Of a DNA stretch of 5,157 bases, positions 1 through 5,157 are shown piece after piece. The number at the start of each line of letters is the position of its first letter. The first letter of the stretch is position 1. The translations under genes and the position numbers were made by a program. This DNA is from JBBRHH01 sp038222915 (GTDB lineage Bacteria > Planctomycetota > Phycisphaerae > Tepidisphaerales > Tepidisphaeraceae): contig JBBRHH010000452.1 in NCBI GenBank assembly GCA_038222915.1, positions 1 to 5,157 of the forward strand, given 5' to 3'. Below the pieces are notes generated by a model. That model was not told where the DNA came from. It saw only the letters and a list, made by a program, of their open reading frames with translations, and did not search any database.

Positions 1-1517
1 TTGTCCTTCAACATCTCCTGGGTGGCGCTCTCGACAGGATTCTCTGCGCGCTCATCTTCAATGAAGTCGCCGAAGTAGCTGTCTTCGCTCTCGCCCACTG
101 GCCGATCCAGCGAGATCGGATGCCGGCTGATCTTCAGCACCCGCCGAGTCTCCGACACCGACATCTTCGCGCGCTTCGCGATCTCCTCGATGGTTGGCTC
201 GCGCCCAAGTTCCTGCATGATCTGCTTGGAAATATTCCGCAGCTTGCTCATCGTCTCGATCATGTGCACCGGAATGCGAATCGTCCGTGCATGATCCGCG
301 ATCGCCCGCGTAATCGCCTGGCGAATCCACCACGTCGCATACGTGCTGAACTTGTACCCGCGGCGATATTCATACTTATCTACCGCGCGCATCAACCCGG
401 TGTTCCCTTCCTGGATGATGTCCAGGAACGACAACCCGCGGTTGCGATATTTCTTCGCGATCGAAACCACCAGGCGCAAATTGCCGCCCGAAAGTTTTCG
501 CTTCGCGTCTTCATACTTGTTGTAAATTTTCCGGATCTGCACCACCCGCTTGTGCAGGTCCTGTGCATTTTCCAGCACGAGGTCTTCCAGCCCTTCGCAC
601 TCCTGCTGGCATACTTCCAGATCCTCGCCCGGATCTTTCACGCGCTGAAGCTCTTCAATCCGCTGCTCCAACTCAACCATCTTCGTCGAGATCGAAGACA
701 GCTTCTTCATCAGCGGCGTCACCTTGCTCGTCCGCAGCGAAAGCTCTTCCAGCAGCTTCACGCCACGACGGCGTCGGCGTCGAATCGCCAGCCGAAGCTC
801 TTCCTGTTGCTTGTTGTTCTTCGCCTGCCGCAGCGAATCCCAGTCGTTGCGGTTGCGGTCCAGCATCGTCCGCACCGATGACAGGTTCAGCGGAATCCGC
901 TGTCCAATCGTCCCCTTGTCCGCCTGGTCCTCGGCCGTGCTGATCTTCATCGTTCGATCAAACGGCAGATCGCCATCGTCCACCTGCTGCAGAATCTCCA
1001 CCGCCGATTGAAGGCAGTAATCGCTCTCCAGCACCTTCGAGCGGAAGATCTTCCGCGTAATTTCAATCTTCTTCGCCAGCGCAATTTCCTGCTCGCGGGT
1101 CAGCAGCGGGATCTCCCCCATCTGCGTCAGATACATCCGCACCGGATCATCAATCCGCTTGGTCGAAGCCTCCGCCAGCTCGGCCTCAATATTAAGGTCG
1201 ATCTCCTCCCCATCCGCATCTTCGACAACTTCGGGCGCAGGCGCCTTCTTCGGCGCCTTCGCCGGCTTCCCCGACTTGGCCTGGTTAAACTCCGCCACGT
1301 CCATGTCATCGATGAGCCGGATGCCCATTTCATCGATCATCATCAGCAGCGAATCCAGCTTGTCCGGCGACACCACTTCGTCCGGCAGCCGCTCATTTAA
1401 TTCATCGTAAGTAAGATAGCCCCGCGTCTTTCCCAAGCCGATCAACGCGTTAACGCGATTGTCGACCTCTTCTTGAGACCCAGATCCAATCAACGGAGAT
1501 TCAATTGCCATCGTCAT
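1..1517 (-). CDS. rpoD: RNA polymerase primary sigma factor RpoD (sigma-70), 3' end missing
   Basis: This is the housekeeping sigma factor, which brings RNA polymerase to -10/-35 promoters. The window holds 505 codons. Region 1.1 lies at about residues 15-75 (GYLTYDELNERLP). Region 1.2 is 123-152 (DDPVRMYLTQMGEIPLLT). A charged non-conserved insert spans about 153-342 and includes a run of six arginines at 246-251. Region 2 is 343-417 (GGNLRLVVSIAKKY, FLDIIQEGN, YKFSTYATWWIRQAITRAIA). The Gln and Thr of WWIRQAIT (Q400, T403) match the E. coli residues that read the -10 element. Region 3 begins at IPVHMIETMSKLR and the frame runs off the window at DSATQEML-type sequence (ESATQEMLKD). Region 4, which binds the -35 element, lies beyond the left edge. 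The start is uncertain: ATGs at 1526, 1517 and 1511 are in frame and none has a strong ribosome site. The frame is open back to an ATG at 1661, but that extension does not look like sigma sequence. It lies downstream of dnaG on the same strand. Confidence 0.97.
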   Translation of the reverse strand, partial: MTMAIESPLIGSGSQEEVDNRVNALIGLGKTRGYLTYDELNERLPDEVVSPDKLDSLLMMIDEMGIRLIDDMDVAEFNQAKSGKPAKAPKKAPAPEVVEDADGEEIDLNIEAELAEASTKRIDDPVRMYLTQMGEIPLLTREQEIALAKKIEITRKIFRSKVLESDYCLQSAVEILQQVDDGDLPFDRTMKISTAEDQADKGTIGQRIPLNLSSVRTMLDRNRNDWDSLRQAKNNKQQEELRLAIRRRRRRGVKLLEELSLRTSKVTPLMKKLSSISTKMVELEQRIEELQRVKDPGEDLEVCQQECEGLEDLVLENAQDLHKRVVQIRKIYNKYEDAKRKLSGGNLRLVVSIAKKYRNRGLSFLDIIQEGNTGLMRAVDKYEYRRGYKFSTYATWWIRQAITRAIADHARTIRIPVHMIETMSKLRNISKQIMQELGREPTIEEIAKRAKMSVSETRRVLKISRHPISLDRPVGESEDSYFGDFIEDERAENPVESATQEMLKD

Positions 1518-1730
1518 CGTAAACATCCCAACAAAGCACAACCCGCGGCAGCACACCGTCCGCGCGAGCAAAGGCCGCTCAAGCTCCCAGGCCAAGGTCC
1601 TTGGGGACATTCCCAATCCCTGCAACGTGGGCCGCTTCAAAGCCGCCTGTCCCGGAGTCATTCAAACCCCGGCTCTTCCCGGTTCCTATTCTAGGCCCGG
1701 TATTTACAGCGTTTCTTTCTTCACGCCGTT
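1518..1730 (-). other. dnaG-rpoD intergenic spacer (213 nt)
   Basis: This stretch separates the dnaG stop codon from the chosen rpoD start. I see no RNA gene and no intrinsic terminator with a T-run. I also see no pair of hexamers good enough to call a promoter: TAGAAT on the minus strand at about 1690 has no matching -35. A small perfect inverted repeat, CCAAGG-T-CCTTGG, sits at 1592-1604. The rpoD frame stays open from an ATG at 1661, so a longer rpoD N-terminus is formally possible. Read-through from dnaG into rpoD is the simplest reading. Confidence 0.5.
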
Positions 1731-3551
1731 CTAGCCGACGCCACGCCTCAAATCAGGAGCGCGCCGCTGTTCTTGTAATTTCTTCAACGCCGACACATCG
1801 CCGTCTCGCGCCTGGGCAAAAACTTCCTGCTCCATTCGCTGACGTTGCTGAAGCGCCAAATGTTTCATGGCCTCCTCCAGCGTCGATCCAAGATCATCCA
1901 GACGACCAACCTCATCAACAAGTTCTATAGCCAACTGTCGAAGCCCCTCGTCGCCTACCGCCGCGAGGAATTCATTGAATACTGGTTCACCTTCGTCACG
2001 TTGATGTTCCCAATAGATTTGAGCGAGTCGCTGTCGCGCGTCTTCGCTGAAATCATGTACCGACACCACCTGCTGAACGTTGTGCCATCGCGATGGCTCA
2101 GCAAGCAAAACTCCCAACACCCACCGCTCCGCACGATCCACTCCCGTCAGCGGACCACTCGAAACCGCCGCTGGAGCTGCCGCCGCCTGCCCATTATCGG
2201 ACGCAATCTTTGGCTTAGCCGCAAACTTATTCGCCGCAGCCCCACCGCCTTTCCTCCCAAACCGCCGCTGCAAGTCCGCAATTGGCACTTCCGTCAGCCG
2301 GCTCACCCGCGCCAGCACCTGCCCCCACCGCAAGCCATCCACCGGCCCGCTCCCGCCCCGCGCCGCCGACAGCATCTCCATATATTCCCGCGCCGCCTTC
2401 TGCTTCCCAGTCAGGTCCTCGCTCGCATTAAACTTCCGTGACATCTGCCGCCACGCATACGCAAGCGCATCCGCCGCCCCGGCCAGCAGCTTGTCAAACT
2501 CCTCCACCCCGTGCTCCAGCAAGAACTCATCCGGATCCAGCCCGCCCGGCAGCGTCGCCACCGCAATCTCCACTTCCTGGTTCAGGAACAACTGCACCAG
2601 ACGATTCACCGCCGCATCGCCGGCCGAGTCCGCGTCAAACAGCAGCACAATCCGATTCGCAAATCGCCGCAGCACATTCACATGCTGCGCGGTCATCGCC
2701 GTCCCGAGAACCGACACCACATTGCTCGCGCCAAATTGGTGCGCCATGATCACGTCGGTGTATCCCTCAACCACCGCCACCGTCCGCGTCTCCACAATTC
2801 TCGTCCGCGCCAGATCCAGCCCAAAAACCGTCCGCCCCTTCGAAAACAGCGGTGTTTCCGGGCTATTCAGGTACTTCGCCGGATCCGTAGACCCCGGCGC
2901 AACCCGGCCGCCAAACGCAATCATCCGCCCGCTCTCATCCCGGATCGGAAACATGATCCGGTTCCGAAACGTGTCGTAGTGTCCCTGGCCGCCATCGCGC
3001 GACTTTACCAACCCGCCCAGCGCCATCATCGGCAGCGTATACTTCCGCGCCACCGCGCTCTTTGACAATCCATCCCATGAATCCGCTGCCAGCCCGATCC
3101 GAAACCGCTTCAACGTCTCGGCCGTAAACCCGCGCTTCGTCAGATACTCCCGCGCCGCCGCGCCCTCACCCTGCGCCAGCAACGTCTCGAAATATCCACA
3201 ACTCGCCGAATGCGCATCCAACAGCGCCTGTCGCTCCCCGCGCTTCTCCTTCGCCCCCGGCGAATCCACCAGTTCCACCCCGGCCTGTCGCGCCAGCAGC
3301 TCCAGCGCCTCCCGAAAATGATCGATCCGGTCCCGCTTCATCACAAAGTCAATGGCGTTCCCGTTCGCCTTGCACCCAAAGCAGTAAAAAAATCGCTTGG
3401 CAGGATCGACATGAAACGACGGCGTCTTCTCCGAATGAAACGGACACAGTCCAATGAAATCCTTGCCCGCCCGCTTGAGCGCAACCGTCTGCCCAATCAG
3501 CTCGACAATGTCGACCGCCTGCAGCACGCGTGTCCTGTTATCTCCTTGCAT
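1731..3551 (-). CDS. dnaG: DNA primase DnaG
   Basis: DnaG synthesises the RNA primers that start Okazaki fragments and works with the replicative helicase at the fork. Numbering is from the ATG at 3551 (606 aa, near the usual length of about 580-620). The N-terminal CHC2 zinc domain has ligands C36, H39, C57 and C60 (CPFHSEKTPSFH, then FYCFGC), followed by IDFVM. The polymerase domain carries RIMFPIRD (198-205) and KYLNSPETPLFSKGR (226-240). The Toprim core has EGYTDV (E262, D266), FDADSAGD (D306, D308) and DPDEF (D339, D341), so all the metal-binding acidic residues are present. A low-complexity Ala/Gly/Lys linker at about 431-469 leads to a diverged helical C-terminal domain (about 472-606), which by position is the helicase-binding domain. 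A TTG start at 3560 would add MPH. ATG 3551 is preferred, though it has no upstream Shine-Dalgarno. rpoD follows on the same strand. Codons are mostly G-ending. Confidence 0.98.
   Translation of the reverse strand: MQGDNRTRVLQAVDIVELIGQTVALKRAGKDFIGLCPFHSEKTPSFHVDPAKRFFYCFGCKANGNAIDFVMKRDRIDHFREALELLARQAGVELVDSPGAKEKRGERQALLDAHSASCGYFETLLAQGEGAAAREYLTKRGFTAETLKRFRIGLAADSWDGLSKSAVARKYTLPMMALGGLVKSRDGGQGHYDTFRNRIMFPIRDESGRMIAFGGRVAPGSTDPAKYLNSPETPLFSKGRTVFGLDLARTRIVETRTVAVVEGYTDVIMAHQFGASNVVSVLGTAMTAQHVNVLRRFANRIVLLFDADSAGDAAVNRLVQLFLNQEVEIAVATLPGGLDPDEFLLEHGVEEFDKLLAGAADALAYAWRQMSRKFNASEDLTGKQKAAREYMEMLSAARGGSGPVDGLRWGQVLARVSRLTEVPIADLQRRFGRKGGGAAANKFAAKPKIASDNGQAAAAPAAVSSGPLTGVDRAERWVLGVLLAEPSRWHNVQQVVSVHDFSEDARQRLAQIYWEHQRDEGEPVFNEFLAAVGDEGLRQLAIELVDEVGRLDDLGSTLEEAMKHLALQQRQRMEQEVFAQARDGDVSALKKLQEQRRAPDLRRGVG
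3540..3547 (-). promoter_or_regulatory. Shine-Dalgarno-like AAGGAGAT just inside the dnaG reading frame
   Basis: On the minus strand, AAGGAGAT lies within codons 2-4 after the ATG at 3551, so it cannot serve that ATG or the TTG at 3560. The next in-frame start is GTG at 3527, 14 nt beyond the GGAG, which is longer than usual. A GTG start would give a protein beginning close to the conserved DIVELIG helix, short for the family. The element may therefore be coincidental, or it may mark a secondary start. The match is seen directly; its function is not established. Confidence 0.3.
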
Positions 3552-3723
3552 ATGCGGCAATCATCAAATCACAACAAAAAACCACTCAGCCGAATGTCCA
3601 TCAAAACACCCGTAACCGAATCAACTTCAAAGCTGCAAATTCAAGTGAAAAGGGGGGTCTAACCCAAATTCAACCCCTAAGCTCAGTTTTCCAAAGCACT
3701 TAAGTCAAAAATTGCTTTCTGGC
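3552..3723 (-). other. dnaG 5' leader with two tiny upstream ORFs
   Basis: If transcription starts about 7 nt after the predicted -10, dnaG has a leader of about 170 nt that is more AT-rich than its surroundings. It holds two very short minus-strand ORFs. One at 3569-3601 encodes MDIRLSGFLL. One at 3538-3564 encodes MIAAYARR and overlaps the dnaG ATG in another frame, ending in the TAA just after AAGGAG. A weak stem can form between AGGGG (3674-3678) and CCCCT (3651-3655), followed by TTTT on the transcript strand. A 5-bp hairpin, ATTGC/GCAAT, lies near the predicted start site (3711-3726). None of these is strong enough to call a riboswitch or attenuator. Confidence 0.35.
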
Positions 3724-3729
3724 AATCGA

Positions 3730-3758
3730 AATATATCACGCGTTCGGGGGTCGGTCAA
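3730..3758 (-). promoter_or_regulatory. Sigma-70-type promoter driving dnaG
   Basis: The minus strand reads TTGACC (3753-3758), a 17-base spacer, then TATATT (3730-3735). Each hexamer matches the TTGACA/TATAAT consensus at five of six positions and the spacing is ideal. The expected start site is near 3723. The promoter lies upstream of dnaG on the coding strand and downstream of the small minus-strand ORFs, which fits a primary promoter for dnaG and, by read-through, rpoD. Region 2.4 of the RpoD encoded in this window has the residues needed to read such a -10. Confidence 0.7.
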
Positions 3759-3843
3759 ACCACGTACCTCTTTTCTATCGCTCCAATTACGCCTTCCAAG
3801 GCCCTATGGAAGCGGTATGCCAGTTCGACCCGATACGATTCAA

Positions 3844-4002
3844 CTAAGAGTCACAGCCGCCCAGAATCAGATCTTCGTCCGCAACCGCGTGCATGGCTGT
3901 GGTGGGATGGGACCGCAGCGCTGCCCGGCATTCTGCCGTCGCACCCTGATCAACCGAGTTGTCGAGCAGGTCAATCAACTCACTTCGGCTCCACGTCGGC
4001 AT
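3844..4002 (-). CDS. Possible small hypothetical protein overlapping the upstream ORF
   Basis: A 52-residue frame starts MPTWSRSELIDLLDNSVDQG and ends ADEDLILGGCDS. It reads like ordinary protein, with a helical acidic stretch at about residues 7-17. It overlaps the last 23 nt of the larger ORF at 3980-4330 in another frame. An ATG at 4020 in the same frame would add six residues (MTLTRA). No Shine-Dalgarno is visible, so it would depend on translational coupling. Alternatives are the tail of a once longer protein joined to the upstream ORF before a frameshift, or a chance frame. I do not recognise the family. Confidence 0.3.
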   Translation of the reverse strand: MPTWSRSELIDLLDNSVDQGATAECRAALRSHPTTAMHAVADEDLILGGCDS

Positions 4003-4330
4003 CGCTCGCGTCAAGGTCATCGACCTGCGCACCCCATCCGCGAAACTCGTCTGACAATCGCACAGCGTTCGATCGGCCACGTCGAAAAAGAATGTCTGCC
4101 TCAACCAGTTCATCGAAGGAAAGCAGAAGAGTTTCGAGCGTTGGATGAAGGGCAATGCGTTGTTGCTCGATAAAACTTGGCGATTTGAGAGATTCCAGAA
4201 ACCAGAGGAAAAAAGTGCTGTCGATCCATTCCGTCGTCCCCTCATAGAAATCCACAGCAATCGCTACACCGCTCACCGCATGCCTGACGCAGCAACCCTG
4301 CCCGTGAAAGTAGTAGCTCCAGTCTGTCAT
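3980..4330 (-). CDS. Small uncharacterised protein (116 aa)
   Basis: The translation looks like a real soluble domain. It begins MTDWSYYFHGQGCCVRH, continues through VAIAVDFYEGTTEWIDSTFF and a likely helix WFLESLKSP, then ALHPTLETLLLSFDELVEAD near residues 60-80. The hydrophobic pattern alternates strand and helix, and there is no signal peptide or membrane segment. The last 25 residues are acidic (DDLDASDADVE) and look less conserved. An in-frame TAA lies six codons upstream of ATG 4330, so the start is either this ATG or the gene has lost its beginning. No clear ribosome site precedes it. Codon use is relaxed, with many A- or T-ending codons, unlike dnaG and rpoD, which may mean weak expression or recent arrival. 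The layout recalls small domain-of-unknown-function proteins (DUF6896 is an unverified guess). I assign no function. Confidence 0.6.
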   Translation of the reverse strand: MTDWSYYFHGQGCCVRHAVSGVAIAVDFYEGTTEWIDSTFFLWFLESLKSPSFIEQQRIALHPTLETLLLSFDELVEADILFRRGRSNAVRLSDEFRGWGAQVDDLDASDADVEPK

Positions 4331-4458
4331 CCCAGGGACAAGTCCGGATTATTCGATCGGAGGATGTCCAAACGCGCCAGCCACCGATATCGCCGCCGAG
4401 GGCCAAGGGTCAACACTCTTCAATACGTTCTCCAAATTCCGCCCCCGCCTCCGAACAA

Positions 4459-4487
4459 TTGTCTCAATCAAACGTTACAACTACGAT
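4459..4487 (+). promoter_or_regulatory. Candidate sigma-70 promoter for the FKBP gene
   Basis: The plus strand has TTGTCT (4459-4464), a 17-base spacer and TACGAT (4482-4487). Each hexamer matches the consensus at four of six positions with ideal spacing. The start site would be near 4494, giving a leader of about 33 nt before the ATG at 4527. It sits in the 196-nt divergent region between the small minus-strand gene and the FKBP gene. The only ribosome-site candidate is a weak purine run, GGACGAGAAAG, ending about 6 nt before the ATG. Confidence 0.35.
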
Positions 4488-4526
4488 CGTTCAACTTCCC
4501 AAACATCCCAGGACGAGAAAGTAGTT

Positions 4527-5157
4527 ATGAACTCGACCAATCCCCGCACTGAAAATCGATCCTCCTTCATCGAACAACTCGAAGACCGAAACCTCCTCTC
4601 CATCACCCCCACGGCCGGCCACCTCGCCGAAAGCCTCCAGGCCACACCGGCCATCACCGTCACCCCAAAAGTCGCCGTCGCCACCAAGACCACCTTCACC
4701 ACGTCCACCCACAGCGACATCCTCGGCCAAAACGTTCTCCTCACCGCCATCGTCAAAACCGCCGCCGGAAAAGCCGTCGCCACCGGCAGCGTCAAGTTCC
4801 TGTCCGGCACGCGCGTCCTCGCCACCGTCGCACTCTCCACCGCCGGCCGGGCCACCTACCTCCTCGCCCCGGGCAACATCATGCTCTTCCCCGGCAGCTA
4901 CAAACTCACCGCCAAATACCTCGGCAACACCACCTCCAAATCCAGCGTCTCCGCCGTCCAGGCCCTCGCCGTCAACAAACTCGTCAGCGTCAAAAGCTTC
5001 AAGAACGGCCTAATCACCTCCATCGTCCACGCCGGCTCCGGCGCAGCCATCAAATCCGGCCAAACCGCCCGCGTTCAATACACCGGCTTCTACACCACCG
5101 GCTCCATCTTCGATTACTCCACCAAGCACACCGGCCAGCCGCCCTATCTCTCCTTCG
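4527..5157 (+). CDS. Exported Ig-like and FKBP-type peptidyl-prolyl isomerase protein, 3' end missing
   Basis: The first 210 residues are in the window. Residues 14-25 (FIEQLEDRNLLS) match the LEPR-XLL-type N-terminal motif of planctomycete exported and surface proteins; no classical hydrophobic signal peptide is seen. Residues about 46-148 form an Ig-like beta-sandwich repeat, with the familiar pattern GSVKFLSGTRVLATVALS, then PGSYKLTAKYLGN. From about 155 an FKBP domain begins: SIVHAGSGAAIKSGQTARVQYTGFYTTGSIFDYS, where VQYTGF and IFDYS are the hallmark strands lining the proline-binding pocket (Y185, F195, D196 by pattern). The frame leaves the window at PPYLSF, before the rest of the catalytic fold. 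The likely role is prolyl isomerisation during folding outside the cytoplasm, with the Ig domain as a spacer or adhesion module. Codon use is extremely C-ending: 18 of 20 leucines are CTC. It is divergent from the small gene to its left. Confidence 0.88.
   Translation, partial: MNSTNPRTENRSSFIEQLEDRNLLSITPTAGHLAESLQATPAITVTPKVAVATKTTFTTSTHSDILGQNVLLTAIVKTAAGKAVATGSVKFLSGTRVLATVALSTAGRATYLLAPGNIMLFPGSYKLTAKYLGNTTSKSSVSAVQALAVNKLVSVKSFKNGLITSIVHAGSGAAIKSGQTARVQYTGFYTTGSIFDYSTKHTGQPPYLSF

Noticed and set aside
120..881. Long plus-strand open frame (253 codons) opposite rpoD
   Set aside because: It is antisense to a certain sigma-70 gene. Its translation is rich in Arg, His, Leu and Pro with no domain pattern, as expected from the reverse of G-ending codons.
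1592..1604. Inverted repeat CCAAGG-T-CCTTGG as an operator or terminator
   Set aside because: It has six-base arms with a one-base centre and no T-run. It is too short to assign a role, and similar repeats occur by chance in GC-rich DNA.
1518..1661. In-frame N-terminal extension of rpoD from ATG 1661
   Set aside because: The 48 extra residues (starting MTPGQAALKRP) do not look like sigma region 1.1, which begins normally after the later ATGs. No ribosome site precedes ATG 1661.
2080..2979. Long plus-strand open frame (299 codons) opposite dnaG
   Set aside because: It lies fully within dnaG on the other strand. The translation is Ser/Arg/Pro/Thr-rich low-complexity sequence, and dnaG is certain from its motifs.
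3791..3802. GCCTT-CC-AAGGC hairpin after the small ORFs as a terminator
   Set aside because: The loop would be only two bases, the stem is short and no T-run follows on the minus strand.
4145..4552. Plus-strand frame (135 codons) across the small gene and the FKBP gene start
   Set aside because: The translation has no protein-like pattern (proline runs, scattered Arg). It runs antisense to the much more protein-like 116-aa ORF and overlaps the FKBP start.
4481..4855. Minus-strand frames inside the FKBP gene
   Set aside because: They are the reverse of the C-ending plus-strand coding sequence. The sense strand gives clear LEPR-XLL-like, Ig-like and FKBP motifs.

Overview
The window looks like a piece of a planctomycete chromosome, possibly Phycisphaerae-like. 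This is inferred from the N-terminal QLEDRNLLS motif of the right-hand gene, a variant of the LEPR-XLL motif typical of exported planctomycete proteins, and from the style of the primary sigma factor (long insert before region 2, GGNLRLVV at the start of region 2). No rRNA, tRNA, CRISPR array, insertion sequence or transposase is visible.

Layout: 1-1517 (-) is rpoD, the primary sigma factor, cut by the left edge before region 4. 1518-1730 is a spacer without a convincing gene or promoter. 1731-3551 (-) is dnaG, the replicative primase. 3552-3758 holds the dnaG leader and a near-consensus sigma-70 promoter on the minus strand (TTGACC-17-TATATT). 3844-4330 (-) carries one small uncharacterised gene and a possible overlapping second one. 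4331-4526 is a divergent intergenic region with a plausible plus-strand promoter. 4527-5157 (+) is the start of an exported protein with an Ig-like domain and an FKBP-type prolyl isomerase domain, cut by the right edge.

dnaG and rpoD form the conserved core of the macromolecular-synthesis operon, linking replication priming to housekeeping transcription. rpsU, often the first gene of that operon, is absent upstream. Instead dnaG seems to have its own promoter and a leader of about 170 nt. The sigma factor keeps the region 2.4 residues that read a canonical -10, which agrees with the predicted promoters. The small genes and the FKBP gene have no evident link to this core.

The top strand is C-rich throughout. 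The minus-strand genes therefore use G-ending codons (CTG, GCG), and the plus-strand FKBP gene uses C-ending codons almost exclusively (CTC, GCC, ACC). The large plus-strand open frames opposite rpoD and dnaG are shadows of this bias. I found no clearly novel system. The items most worth a second look are the overlapping small ORF pair, the dnaG start region, and the exported Ig-FKBP protein.
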